Assembly (NCBI RefSeq): GCF_006152145.1 | Contig: NZ_VDFV01000032.1 | Span: 1-43,821, forward strand | DNA length: 43,821 nt | From: Rubellimicrobium roseum | GTDB taxonomy: Bacteria > Pseudomonadota > Alphaproteobacteria > Rhodobacterales > Rhodobacteraceae | Direction: 5' to 3' | Shown here: one piece after another, positions 26,013 to 35,150 of the stretch | Layout: the number at the start of each line of letters is the position of its first letter | Position numbering within the stretch: position 1 is the first letter of the stretch | Translations under genes and position numbers: made by a program | The notes under the pieces: model-generated | Told to the model about the DNA's origin: nothing | The model's input: only the letters and a program-made list of their open reading frames with translations | The model's database searches: none

Positions 26013-26531
26013 GGTGGCGCGATACGGTCGGCCTCGGCACCGGAACGGCCCGGCCAGGTCGCCGAGGCCCTCCGCGGTCGTGCATCCGGTGCAGCACGTT
26101 TCGCGGGCGTCCGACGGAGGCGTTCCATAGGACCGCGATGATGACAACCATGGCGGACATCGCATCCGCGTTCACCTTCTTCGACAAGGGGACGGAGAGG
26201 GCGCCTTCGGCGAACGAAAAACCGCGAAAGGCGCACCGACGATTCTGTCTACGAGGAGCATCCCCCACCCTATGGGCGTGAGAACGTGCATGGGCCGGAA
26301 ATCGTCGGCACCGGAAAAGGGCCGGATGCCCGGATCGTGCTCGTGCGGCAGGCAGGGCGCCGATCCTGCCGTCTTTCCCGCCCCCAGCCGTCGGTTCATC
26401 CCGCAAGGGCTCCGGCCAGGAACCGTCCTGCCCCGAGAAGCAGGCCCGCGCGGAAACGAACAGCGAGCCTTGCCGACCGGACCGGTTCGGCACAGATGGG
26501 CGACGAGGCGCATTTCTGGAGCGGACTACTT
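26013..26531. other. Intergenic stretch before the LOV kinase
   Basis: About 520 bases with no supported gene. The kinase frame stays open upstream to 26286, but the extra translation is Arg/Pro-rich and has no domain. The LOV kinase promoter should be here. No clear promoter boxes or dyads were seen. Confidence 0.4.
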
Positions 26532-28313
26532 ATGACCACCGATGACCGGGAGCGCCCGATGGAGCGCGGCCCAGAGGACCGGCTTGAGCAGGAGGGCGGC
26601 GGCCCCGAAGCGGGCGGCTCGGAAGGCCGGCCGGCTGGTGACCTCCTCCCGGACGGCTCCATCACGCTGACCGGCCATCATCAGGGGCGGCACTGGCGCG
26701 AGAGCACCATCACGGACGACGACCTGTCGGACCGCGGCGGCGTGTTCTTCGCCGCCGTCGAGATGACGCGCATGCCCATGATCCTGACCAATCCGCGACT
26801 GCCCGACAACCCGATCGTCTTTGCCAACAAGGCCTTTCTCGATCTCACGGGTTACGAGGAACCCGAGGTTCTGGGGCGGAACTGCCGCTTCCTTCAGGGC
26901 CCGCGCACGGATCGCGACACGGTGCGCCAGCTGCGCGAGGCCGTCGAGGGGCACCAGCCGGTGAGCCTGGAGATCCTGAACTACAAGCGGGACGGCACGC
27001 CCTTCTGGAACGCCGTGTTCATCGGACCGGTCACCAGCCCCGATGGGGAGCTTGTCTACTTCTTCGCCAGCCAGCTTGACGTGACCCGGCGGCGCGAGTC
27101 CGAGGAGAAGTACCGGCAGGCCCAGAAGATGGAGGCCGTGGGCCAGCTCACGGCCGGGCTGGCCCACGATTTCAACAACCTCCTGCAGGCGATCCAGGGC
27201 AACCACGAGCGGCTCCTGGGCCAGATCGAGGCGCCCGAGCTCCGTCGGCGGCTGGAGAATGCGCAGCTCGCGGCCGAGCGCGCGGCCAAGCTCACGCGCC
27301 AGCTCCTGGCCTTCGCCCGCAAGACGCGGCTCGATCCCAAGCCTGTGGACCTGTCCGCGGCGGTGACGGGGTTCGCCGACCTCCTGGCCACCACGGCCGG
27401 CCCGCGCGTCGACCTCCAGCTCAACCTGCGCCATCGGCTGCCACCCTGCTACGTGGACCTGACGCATCTGGAGACGGCGCTCCTCAACATCGTGCTCAAC
27501 GCGCGCGACGCCATGCCCAACGGCGGCACCGTGACGGTGGCGACCTCGCGGGTGCATCTGAACGGCGATCCGCCGGCCCGTGAGCTTCCCCCCGGGGAAT
27601 ACGTGGTCCTGGCGGTCTCGGATGAGGGAACCGGCATGCCGCCCTCGGTGGTCACCCGGGCGGTGGAGCCCTTCTTCACGACCAAGGGACAGGGGAAGGG
27701 GACCGGCCTGGGGCTCGCTATGGTTCATGGCTTTCTCCAGCAGTCGCGCGGCCGTCTCGAGATCGACAGCGAGGTCGGGCGCGGGACCACGGTGCGGATG
27801 ATCCTCCCGGTCCACGTGGGCGAAGCCATCCAGGAGCAGCCGCTTCGAGGCAGGTCCGAGCCGGACAGGCCCGCTGCCGAAGCCCAAGGCGCACCCCAGC
27901 CCGTCGTTCTCGTCGTCGAGGACAGCGACGAGGTCCTGGCGCTCGCGCGCGAGCATCTTGCCGAGCTGGGCTACCACGTGATGACCGCATCCGACGGCGA
28001 GGAGGCCCTGGCCCTTCTTCAGCGCGTCAACTACGAGGTCGACCTCCTCTTCACCGACCTCATCATGCCCGGCTCGATCAATGGGCTTGCCCTGGCGGAG
28101 GAACTCCAGCGGCACGCGCCGCAGGTGCCTGTGCTGGTGACCACAGGCTACAACGAGGATCTCGTGCAGGGCGTCCGCGGGCCGGGCCTTGATGTCCTGG
28201 CCAAGCCTTACCGGCGCTCCGAACTCGCCGACCGGGTCCGATCGGCGATCCGTCACGGCGGATCCGGGGCGACGCGCCGCCGCCCGTCCGACTTTGGAGC
28301 GGCGCAAGCCTGA
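26532..28313 (+). CDS. LOV-domain hybrid histidine kinase (probable blue-light sensor)
   Basis: About 593 residues. The start at 26532 has GGAG ~9 bases upstream; an ATG at 26496 is also possible. The LOV domain (~70-185) carries the flavin-adduct motif GRNCRFLQG with Cys118, preceded by [10 protein letters not shown] and followed by [13 protein letters not shown], so all hallmark residues are present. HisKA has His212 in [11 protein letters not shown]. HATPase_c has [16 protein letters not shown] and [11 protein letters not shown]. The C-terminal receiver has Asp509 ([12 protein letters not shown]). This matches known LOV hybrid kinases in which light forms a Cys-flavin bond and changes kinase output. 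The paralogous PAS kinase lies upstream. The Rsb-like module 2 kb downstream is a conceivable output route, by inference only. Confidence 0.95.
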   Translation: MTTDDRERPMERGPEDRLEQEGGGPEAGGSEGRPAGDLLPDGSITLTGHHQGRHWRESTITDDDLSDRGGVFFAAVEMTRMPMILTNPRLPDNPIVFANKAFLDLTGYEEPEVLGRNCRFLQGPRTDRDTVRQLREAVEGHQPVSLEILNYKRDGTPFWNAVFIGPVTSPDGELVYFFASQLDVTRRRESEEKYRQAQKMEAVGQLTAGLAHDFNNLLQAIQGNHERLLGQIEAPELRRRLENAQLAAERAAKLTRQLLAFARKTRLDPKPVDLSAAVTGFADLLATTAGPRVDLQLNLRHRLPPCYVDLTHLETALLNIVLNARDAMPNGGTVTVATSRVHLNGDPPARELPPGEYVVLAVSDEGTGMPPSVVTRAVEPFFTTKGQGKGTGLGLAMVHGFLQQSRGRLEIDSEVGRGTTVRMILPVHVGEAIQEQPLRGRSEPDRPAAEAQGAPQPVVLVVEDSDEVLALAREHLAELGYHVMTASDGEEALALLQRVNYEVDLLFTDLIMPGSINGLALAEELQRHAPQVPVLVTTGYNEDLVQGVRGPGLDVLAKPYRRSELADRVRSAIRHGGSGATRRRPSDFGAAQA

Positions 28314-28544
28314 GCAAGCCCCTCCACTGCGCGCTTCCGGGCCTGCGGTCACCCGCACGCCCATCGGCGCGCAGGTGCCGGAACGCATGGGCGAGAACTC
28401 GGCCGGGCGGAGGTGCTCGCCAGATCCCGCAAGGCGCCGCTGCCCTGTCAGGTGGAACGCCCGCGCCGTTCGACGATCATCGGGACCAGCTTCCCGCGCG
28501 TGAGCCGACCCGGTGGGGCCGGCCGGAGAGGGACGCCGGGCGGT

Positions 28545-29141
28545 TCAGAACGTGTTGACCGAGAAGCCCACGAAGATGTCCTCGGCGATGAAGCGGTATC
28601 CGGCGCGCAGGCTCACCGGGCCGTCGCCCAGAGACCTGCTGACGGCGACGCTGGTTTCGTCGTAGTCGAGGCTCCCGCCGCGCGAGACCGAGAAGGTCAG
28701 GCCGGGGTCGGACAGGGTGAGTTGGGCCTGCAGGAAGAAGTTGCGCCGGTTCGTGCCGCCGCTGGCCTGCAGGAAGACCGCGCCCCAGTCGAAGGGGATG
28801 TAGCGCGACGTCCCGAGGTTGAGACCCAGCGCGACCTCGGACAGGTCGCCGCCGCCGAAACCCAGGGCCGGGCCCGCGGTGAGGGTCAGCCCCTGGACCC
28901 CGAAATCGAACGGGAGCCGCCGCGTCAGCGAAAGGCTCGCGCTCACGCCGTCGCCGTAGTCGGTGTAGCCCGCGCCGAAGTTCAAGGCGCCCCGCGTCGC
29001 GGCCAGGACGCCGCCGTTGGTGCTGTCGGAGACGTCCACGCCCCAGAACTCGCCGTCGGCCCGCGACGCGGCGGGCGCAACCGCCAGCGCCGCTGCAAGG
29101 GCGAGCCATGGAAGGGGGAAAGGCTTGGGCATGGGTGGCAT
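28545..29141 (-). CDS. Outer-membrane beta-barrel protein
   Basis: 198 residues from the ATG at 29141; a longer frame to 29252 exists but adds Arg/Pro-rich sequence. The signal peptide is PFPLPWLALAAALAVAPAASRA. The mature chain is a set of Gly-rich amphipathic strands (LNFGAGYTDYGDGVSASLSL, LTLTAGPALGFGGGD, NFFLQAQLTLSD, SLRAGYRFIAEDIFVGFSVNTF) ending in Phe, as BAM substrates do. It is probably 8-10 strands. It is divergent from galU with ~200 bases between. A truncated, nearly identical 3' copy lies at 17600-17785. The role is unknown; export or cell-surface anchoring of glycan is one possibility. Confidence 0.8.
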   Translation of the reverse strand: MPPMPKPFPLPWLALAAALAVAPAASRADGEFWGVDVSDSTNGGVLAATRGALNFGAGYTDYGDGVSASLSLTRRLPFDFGVQGLTLTAGPALGFGGGDLSEVALGLNLGTSRYIPFDWGAVFLQASGGTNRRNFFLQAQLTLSDPGLTFSVSRGGSLDYDETSVAVSRSLGDGPVSLRAGYRFIAEDIFVGFSVNTF

Positions 29142-29339
29142 GATCCTCGGACCGGCTTGGGGATGGGTCGTTCCCTGCGACCTAGGCCTGGCTCGGGCTG
29201 GCGCCAGAGACATGCCGGGTTCCGGTGCTCCATTGCCAGAGCCATGCTCCACGGCATACTCGGTGGAGAGTGGGCTCCGGGCGGACCTGGGGGCCAGGTG
29301 ACGAGTTCGTTCACGCCATCACACGAAGGAGGTCGGCGC

Positions 29340-30230
29340 ATGAAGCCAGTCACCAAGGCGATCTTTCCCGTGGCGGGGCTCGGGACCCGCTTCCTGCCAG
29401 CTACCAAGGCGCAGCCTAAGGAGATGCTGACCGTCATCGACAAGCCCCTGATCCAGTTCGCGGTCGAGGAGGCGATCGCGGCCGGCGTCACGCAGCTCAT
29501 CTTCGTCACGGGGCGCACCAAGCGCGCCATCGCCGACCACTTCGACGCCACGCCCGAACTCGACCGGCTCCTGCGGGACAAGGGCAAGGCCGAGGTCGCG
29601 GACGCGCTGCGCGGCATTATCCCGCCGCAGGTGACCTGCATCTACATCCGCCAGCCCGAGGCGCTGGGCCTGGGCCATGCGGTGGCCTGCGCGGCGCCGC
29701 TGATCGGCGACGACGAGCCCTTCGCGGTGCTCTTGGCCGACGACCTGATGCAGGGCGAGCCGCCGGTGCTCGCGCAGATGACCGAGGTCCACCGCGCGAC
29801 AGGGCGCTCGGTGCTGGCGGTGAACCCGGTGCCGGAGGAGGAGGCCAGCAGCTACGGCGTCGTGGCGGCCGAGGACCCCGGCGAAGGCGGCTCGGCCGCC
29901 ATCCGCGACATGGTGGAGAAGCCCCCCAAGGGCGAGGCACCCTCCAACCTCGCCGTGGTCGGGCGCTACATCCTCACGCCCGAGATCATGGGCATCCTTG
30001 CCCGGCAGGAGCCGGGGCGCGGGGGCGAGATCCAGCTCACCGACGCCATCCGCCAACTCGTCTCCGGCACGGGCGTCGAGGCCTACCGCTACCGGGGCCG
30101 GCGCTACGACTGCGGCTCCAAGATGGGGTATCTGGAGGCCACGCTGGAAATGGGCCTCGCGCATCCCGATTACGGGCCGGCGCTGAAGGCGCGGCTCCGG
30201 GAGGTGCTGGACGGGGGGCCGGACGCCTGA
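29340..30230 (+). CDS. galU: UTP--glucose-1-phosphate uridylyltransferase
   Basis: 296 residues. It makes UDP-glucose from glucose-1-phosphate and UTP, the donor for glucans and other surface sugars. The N-terminal nucleotide-binding loop AGLGTRFLPATKAQPKEML, DKPLIQFAVEEA, RQPEALGLGHAV, VLLADDL, EKP and the late sugar-site region RYDCGSKMGYLEATLE are all present, with the usual GalU length. AAGGAGG stands 8 bases before the ATG. It is convergent with the Rsb operon, with six bases between the stops. Its place close to a glucan-synthase-like operon and DUF3131 genes fits supply of UDP-glucose to that system. Confidence 0.97.
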   Translation: MKPVTKAIFPVAGLGTRFLPATKAQPKEMLTVIDKPLIQFAVEEAIAAGVTQLIFVTGRTKRAIADHFDATPELDRLLRDKGKAEVADALRGIIPPQVTCIYIRQPEALGLGHAVACAAPLIGDDEPFAVLLADDLMQGEPPVLAQMTEVHRATGRSVLAVNPVPEEEASSYGVVAAEDPGEGGSAAIRDMVEKPPKGEAPSNLAVVGRYILTPEIMGILARQEPGRGGEIQLTDAIRQLVSGTGVEAYRYRGRRYDCGSKMGYLEATLEMGLAHPDYGPALKARLREVLDGGPDA

Positions 30231-30236
30231 GGTCCG

Positions 30237-30668
30237 TCACGCCCGAAGGCGGCGGAGCAGGGTCAGGACGTTCTGGCCTTCGTCGCTGCGGTAGCTCACT
30301 TCGTCCATCACTGCGGCGATGATCGACAGTCCCATGCCGCCCGCCGGGAGGGCGTCGAGATCGGCCGGGTCGAAGTCGAAGCGGCTGAGCCCGGCGGCGG
30401 CCAGCGCCTCGCCGGGAATGGGGCGGCCCCAGTCGAAGAGGCGGAGCACCAGCTCGGTCGGGGCTACGGACGCCTCGACGCGGATGGGCCCCCCCTCGGG
30501 GCCATAGCCGTGACGGATGACGTTGGTGACCGCCTCCACGAGCGCGAGTTCCACGTCGCCGGCGCCCTCCTCGCCCAGCGCGGGCTCCGCCAGAGCCCGC
30601 ACCGCGAGCGCGACGGGCGTCAGGTCGGCCAGGCCGCCCTCCAGAATCCAGCTTCGCAGGGCCCCCAT
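30237..30668 (-). CDS. RsbW-like anti-sigma factor / serine kinase
   Basis: 143 residues of the HATPase_c_2 family. The N box is ELALVEAVTNVIRHGY (Glu and Asn for Mg/ATP), the G1 box DWGRPIP and the G2 region GGMGLSII. In partner-switching systems this protein binds either a sigma factor (or another target) or phosphorylates the STAS antagonist. It is the third gene of the operon phosphatase-STAS-kinase, starting 10 bases after the STAS stop. No sigma-factor gene is in the window, so the final target is elsewhere or is not a sigma factor. Confidence 0.93.
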   Translation of the reverse strand: MGALRSWILEGGLADLTPVALAVRALAEPALGEEGAGDVELALVEAVTNVIRHGYGPEGGPIRVEASVAPTELVLRLFDWGRPIPGEALAAAGLSRFDFDPADLDALPAGGMGLSIIAAVMDEVSYRSDEGQNVLTLLRRLRA

Positions 30669-30678
30669 GGCGCGCGCC

Positions 30679-31017
30679 TCAGACGCCGAACTGGGCCAGG
30701 GCCGCGTCGGTCGAAGGATGCAGGGCGAAGACCCGATCCATCCGCGTGAGCTGGAAGAGCCGCGCCACCGCCCCCTGAGCCCCCGCGATGGCCAGCGTGC
30801 CGCGCGCGCCCATCCGCTTGAGCCCCGACACCAGCGCGCCCAGGCCCGAGCTGTCCATGAACTCGGTCGCCGACAGGTCCAGCACGATCCGGTCGTGCCC
30901 CGCCTCGACCCGCCGGATCAGCTCCTCGCGCAGGGCCGGCGCCTTGCTCGCGTCCAGCCGCGCCTCGGCCAGCCGAAGCACCAGCACCTCACCGCGCATC
31001 TCCTCGGTCATGTTCAT
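30679..31017 (-). CDS. STAS-domain anti-sigma factor antagonist (RsbV-like)
   Basis: 112 residues forming a single STAS domain. The conserved phospho-site loop FMDSSGLGAL places the target serine at 56/57. It should be phosphorylated by the neighbouring HATPase protein and dephosphorylated by the SpoIIE-type phosphatase. Its start overlaps the end of the phosphatase gene by 29 bases, so the two are tightly coupled. An eroded internal copy of this gene lies at 17814-17905. Confidence 0.95.
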   Translation of the reverse strand: MNMTEEMRGEVLVLRLAEARLDASKAPALREELIRRVEAGHDRIVLDLSATEFMDSSGLGALVSGLKRMGARGTLAIAGAQGAVARLFQLTRMDRVFALHPSTDAALAQFGV

Positions 31018-32947
31018 CTTGGATCGCCTCCAGCATCAGCAGTGTCATGTCGTCGTCGAGGTCGTCCGAAGCCCGCCAGCCGCGCAGCGCCTCGGTGATC
31101 GAGCCCAGGAGCGCCTCGGGCCCGAGCCCGGCGCCCGCGCGCACGAGTTCCAGAAGCCGCTCCTCCGAGAAGGGATGCCCCTCCCGGTCCTCGGCCTCGG
31201 ACAGGCCATCGGAGTAGATCAGCAGCCGGTCGCCGGGCCTGAAGGTGAAGCGCACCTCGTCGAAGCTGGCCCCCGGCAGCACGCCGATCGGCAGGCCCCC
31301 CTCGCCCAAGGGCTCGACGGCGCCGCCCCGCCGCAGGAGGAGCGGCGGCGGATGGCCGGACTGGACCAGCGCGCCCTGCCCCGCCTCGGGGTCGAGCTCG
31401 CCCAGGATCATTGTGAAATAGGGCAGATGGTCAGGCCAGTCGCGGTTGAGGCCGGCCACCGTCTCGGCCAGCCCCTCACCCGCCCGCCGGCGCAGGATGG
31501 CCTGGGTCAGCGTGTAATGCGAGGCCACCGACACGAGCGCCGCCGCCGCGCCGTGGCCCGCCACGTCGATGACGAAGAAGTGCACCGGGCCGTTAGGCTG
31601 GCGCAGCACGTCGTAGGTGTCGCCCGAGATGAAGTTCGAGGGCCTGAGCCGGCCCTGGAAGCGCACGCCACCGATGCGCGCCGGCGCGGGCAGGAGCGCC
31701 GCCTGCACGGCCGCCGCCGATTCGAGATCGCGCCGCAGGAGCCGGTAGGTCTCCTGAAGCCGCTCGTGGAGCGCGAGCCGCTCGTCCTGCAGGCGGGCGC
31801 GGCGAATGGCGTTGGCCTTGAAGACGCGCAGCGTGTCGGCCATGACGCCGATCTCGTCCCGGCGCGCGGTCTCGGGCAGCGGCGCGGCGAGGTTGCCCTC
31901 GGCCAGGGCCAGCATGGCGCCTCGAAGCCGCTCCAGCGGGGCCACGACTTGGTGGACGACCACCCGCCAGCCCGCGGCGACCGCCGCCACGCCGGCCAGG
32001 AGCAGCCCGCCCCAGAGGATCATGATCCGCAGAGCGTCGCGCCGGAGAAGGTCCAGACGGTCGCGCGAGATGGCGAACAGGGTTTCCTGCAGGTTGGCGG
32101 CCGTGGTGGCAACCTGCCGGGCGCCCTCGTTCCAGCGCGAGTCGATCGATGCCGTGGAGGAGCCGTCGGCCAGGCGGGACAGGACCTGCGTTTCCGTCGG
32201 GTGATAGGCGGTGCGGTAGAACGAGGTCAGCGTGTTGATGCGCCCCTGAAGCCGCTGGTCCACGGCCAGCGCATGGCTCTCGAGCAGTTCGACGGCCAGT
32301 TCCGAACGGTTGGCGCTGCGCCAGGCCCGGTCCAGTGCGCTGGGCCGCGACCCGCTGGAGTCGGACAGGAGAAGCCCGCCGATCAGGGCGCGGGTGACCG
32401 CGAGATCGTCGAGCAGAACGCCCACATGGGTGCGCAGCCGGAAGGCGCCGCTGGTCTGGGGATCGGCGCCGGCCTCCCGCCCCAGCAGGACGAGGCGAAG
32501 CGAGCGCAGATCGCTGACCACCGCGGTGTAGCCGTCGAAGATGCCGGCGACGGCGGCCCCGGCCGGGCCCGATTCGGCGGCTTCCGCCCGCCCGCGCAGC
32601 GCCGCCACCCGGTCGCGCAGCGTTGCGAGGGCCGCGAGGGCATCCCTGTCGCGCAGCCTCGCGAGGGCACGAGCGGCCTCGTCCAGCACGGCCTCGCTCT
32701 GCCGTCGGCTTTCCCTGGCATGAACAGGGGCCCCGGTGGCCCCGAGAAGGCCCAGGTAGGTTTCCGTCCGCTCCTGGTAGAGAGCCAAGGCGGCACGGCT
32801 GATGTGCTCGCGCGCGAGATTGGAGCGCGCAAGATCCACCGCCTCCCGGTAGTCGCCCAGCGAGGACCGGAGCTGCACCGCGACCGCGAGGCAGAGCGCT
32901 GCGCCAAGCGCGAGAAACAGGGTGATGAGGGTCCGACGGATGCTCAT
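30989..32947 (-). CDS. Membrane sensor with HAMP and SpoIIE/PP2C phosphatase domain (RsbU-like)
   Basis: 652 residues. An N-terminal membrane segment (ITLFLALGAALCLAVAV) and a second one near 330 (IMILWGGLLLAGVAAVAAGW) enclose a ~300-residue helical periplasmic sensor. HAMP follows, with VAPLERLRGAMLALAEGNLAAPL. The PP2C-type domain has metal-site motifs SGDTYD and DVAGHGAAAALVS and the late YSDGLSEA. It should sense an outside signal and dephosphorylate the downstream STAS protein. It heads the operon phosphatase-STAS-kinase. A GAF gene starts divergently 245 bases away, so both may answer the same cue. Confidence 0.95.
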   Translation of the reverse strand: MSIRRTLITLFLALGAALCLAVAVQLRSSLGDYREAVDLARSNLAREHISRAALALYQERTETYLGLLGATGAPVHARESRRQSEAVLDEAARALARLRDRDALAALATLRDRVAALRGRAEAAESGPAGAAVAGIFDGYTAVVSDLRSLRLVLLGREAGADPQTSGAFRLRTHVGVLLDDLAVTRALIGGLLLSDSSGSRPSALDRAWRSANRSELAVELLESHALAVDQRLQGRINTLTSFYRTAYHPTETQVLSRLADGSSTASIDSRWNEGARQVATTAANLQETLFAISRDRLDLLRRDALRIMILWGGLLLAGVAAVAAGWRVVVHQVVAPLERLRGAMLALAEGNLAAPLPETARRDEIGVMADTLRVFKANAIRRARLQDERLALHERLQETYRLLRRDLESAAAVQAALLPAPARIGGVRFQGRLRPSNFISGDTYDVLRQPNGPVHFFVIDVAGHGAAAALVSVASHYTLTQAILRRRAGEGLAETVAGLNRDWPDHLPYFTMILGELDPEAGQGALVQSGHPPPLLLRRGGAVEPLGEGGLPIGVLPGASFDEVRFTFRPGDRLLIYSDGLSEAEDREGHPFSEERLLELVRAGAGLGPEALLGSITEALRGWRASDDLDDDMTLLMLEAIQDEHDRGDAR

Positions 32948-33192
32948 TCGGCGATGGGGCCCGAACCTCGCCTGTGATCAAGGGGCAATCGTCGAAGGGC
33001 GGCCCGGAAGCGCCCCCCTGTGCCGTCGCGACAAACCGCTCGGGGGCGGCCGAGGTTCCATCCCGACGGGCGTTTGCCGCGCCGACCCGCCCCGGGCTGG
33101 CCGGCACACCCCTTCGCGCGTTAAGCTGATCTTAGACGATTTCGCTACAGACTGGAGGCGGATGGATCGAACGGAAAGGTCAGGGTGCGCGG

Positions 33193-33708
33193 ATGACGGA
33201 TGACGAAGGCCAGCGCGAGGCCGCCCGCCTGCGGACCCTGCTCGACACCGGACTGCTGACCGCAGCGCCCCCGCCCGAACTCGACGCGATCTGCCGTGCC
33301 GCGCGGGAACGGTTCGACGTTCCCATCGCCTTTGTCACGCTGGTGGACCGCGACCGGCTGGTGGTGAAGGGCCGCGCCGGCAGCGACGCCGAGGAGCTGC
33401 CCCGCTCGCTCGCCTTCTGCGACTACACGATCCGGACCGATAAGGTCTTCGTGATTCCGGACATGCAGGCCGATCCCCGCTTCGCCGACCATCCGCTGGT
33501 CATCGCGGAGCCGTTCATGCGCTTCTACGCCGGCGCGCCGCTCATCTACCTGCGCGAGATACGGCTGGGTGCGCTCTGCGTCCTGGACGTCCGCCCGAGG
33601 GAGTTCTCGCCGGGCGACCGGGCGGAACTCGCGCAATTGGCGGACGAGGTGGTGGGCATCATCGCCCGGCTGGAATTCGGTGACCTGCCCCGCGTCAGCC
33701 CCCGCTAG
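33193..33708 (+). CDS. Single GAF-domain protein
   Basis: 171 residues and essentially one GAF domain: LDAICRAARERFDVPIAFVTLVDRDR, LPRSLAFCDYTI, FVIPDMQADPRFADHP, FYAGAPLIYLREIRLGALCVLD. This signature is common in GAF sensors that precede kinases or cyclases, but no output domain follows. It may bind a small ligand or regulate another protein. It is divergent from the RsbU-like gene, and its 3' end overlaps the convergent DUF3131 gene by 14 bases. Confidence 0.93.
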   Translation: MTDDEGQREAARLRTLLDTGLLTAAPPPELDAICRAARERFDVPIAFVTLVDRDRLVVKGRAGSDAEELPRSLAFCDYTIRTDKVFVIPDMQADPRFADHPLVIAEPFMRFYAGAPLIYLREIRLGALCVLDVRPREFSPGDRAELAQLADEVVGIIARLEFGDLPRVSPR

Positions 33709-35086
33709 CGACGGGCTCGGCGGTGCCCGGCAGGCAGCGGTTCTGGGACGAATCGGCGGTCTCCACCCAGGCGGCGGGGTTCTCGACGGGCTGGAGGATC
33801 GGGCCGTTCACCTTGAAGAACAGCGTTTCCAGCATGATGCCGTTGTTGTTGGCCGTGTACTGGGCGATGGGCCCCCGCCCGTCCTCGTAGATGCCTTCGA
33901 CATAGCCCTTCCCGGGATCGAACTGCGGGGCGATGTGCTCGAAGAGGCGGTCGGTGTATGCGGTGTCCCACAGCGCCCAGAGCCCGAGCGCGCCTTTGAG
34001 CGCCACGGCGGCGTGCTCGGGGACCGAACGGCCCGTGTCGGTGATCGTCGCCCAGGGTCGGCCGTCGCTGAAGACCGTGTCGTAGACGAAGTAGGGCGAT
34101 TCCAGAAGCTGGTGCTCGGTGCGGGCGGTCAGGACGCCGGTGGCGTCGAAGCGACGGGCCTGCGCCTCGTAGACGTTCTGGGCCGCCCGGGCGATCCAGG
34201 CCGGGATGCCCGCGCCCTCCGGATCGGCGAAGCCGAACTCCAACCCGAGAAGGGCGTAGCTTTCGGTCACGACGTAGTTGTGCGCCCCCAGGGTGCGCGG
34301 GTCGCGGCTGTCATAGGGGACCTCGACGCCGTAAAGCCAAATCGTGCTGTAGGGCTCGGGGTCGTAGGCCGCCTCGACTCCGAAGCCCCAGAGCGCCAGG
34401 GCCGCCGCGCCGTATTCCTCATAGCCCAGGCGCCCTTCCTGCAGGTAGCGGGTGCTGCCGTCCTCGGCCACCGCGGAGCCCTGGAGAACGCCCGCCTCGG
34501 TGACGAGGTTGCACCAGTTCCAGCGCCGCAGCGTGCGGCGGACGTCCGGCTGGAACTCGGGGTAGCGCTGCTCGATCACCTTGAGCCAGACCATGAGCCG
34601 CGCGATGTCGAGCGCCGAGCAGCCGATCTGGCCAGGCTCGTTGCGGTAGTCGGTCGGGTAGGCCGTCTGGGTATGGTACACCTTGTTCGGGCATTCCGTC
34701 CGGAAGAGCTGGAGATGCGACAGCGTGCCCAGCAGGAGGTCGAGCCGCTCACGCGCCTCGTCCTCCTCGATGATTCCCAGCCCGTGGACCGACACGAGGG
34801 CGGCGATATAGGACCCGGTGTCCCAGAGCGTCGTGGAGGGGAAGGCGTTGACGGCGTTCGTGAGGCCGGTGTCCGGCTGCCAGTTCGCCTCGAAGTACCG
34901 CCAGGCATTGCGCGCCATCGCCATCTCGGCTTCGGTCAGGGGGCCGCGTCGGGGCGATGCGACGGGCTCGACGGTGGACAGGGGCCGGTCCGGCCAGTGC
35001 CCTTCGGCGGCCAGGGGCGGGGCGGCCGGACCCGGCCCGAGCGCGAGAACGATTGCCACGAGCGGCGGAGAGACGATCTTGTTCAA
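33695..35086 (-). CDS. Secreted DUF3131 protein (copy 2)
   Basis: About 463 residues from a TTG start at 35086, chosen because it puts a normal signal peptide (NKIVSPPLVAIVLALGPGPAAPPLAAEG) at the N-terminus, aligned with that of copy 1. The same frame is open to 35152. All family motifs are kept: WQPDTGL, TTLWDTGSYIAA, CPNKVYHTQT (a variant of YDTRT), GCSALDIARLMVWLK, RRWNWC, LQEGRLGYEEYGAAALALWGFG, VEVPYDSRD, LTARTEHQLLESPYFVYD, NRCLP. It is head to head with copy 3, with 64 bases between starts, so they probably share a control region. It is closely related to copy 1 at 17958-19409. Confidence 0.92.
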   Translation of the reverse strand: MNKIVSPPLVAIVLALGPGPAAPPLAAEGHWPDRPLSTVEPVASPRRGPLTEAEMAMARNAWRYFEANWQPDTGLTNAVNAFPSTTLWDTGSYIAALVSVHGLGIIEEDEARERLDLLLGTLSHLQLFRTECPNKVYHTQTAYPTDYRNEPGQIGCSALDIARLMVWLKVIEQRYPEFQPDVRRTLRRWNWCNLVTEAGVLQGSAVAEDGSTRYLQEGRLGYEEYGAAALALWGFGVEAAYDPEPYSTIWLYGVEVPYDSRDPRTLGAHNYVVTESYALLGLEFGFADPEGAGIPAWIARAAQNVYEAQARRFDATGVLTARTEHQLLESPYFVYDTVFSDGRPWATITDTGRSVPEHAAVALKGALGLWALWDTAYTDRLFEHIAPQFDPGKGYVEGIYEDGRGPIAQYTANNNGIMLETLFFKVNGPILQPVENPAAWVETADSSQNRCLPGTAEPVASGG

Positions 35087-35150
35087 GACAGAAGGTTCCA
35101 CAGGCCCGTTCCGGATGGGACCACGCGCGGCCCGACGAGGAGCATAGGTC

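Noticed and set aside
26526-28388. 620-codon minus-strand frame opposite the LOV kinase
   Set aside because: Same kind of antisense shadow. The plus strand has the LOV, HisKA, ATPase and receiver motifs.
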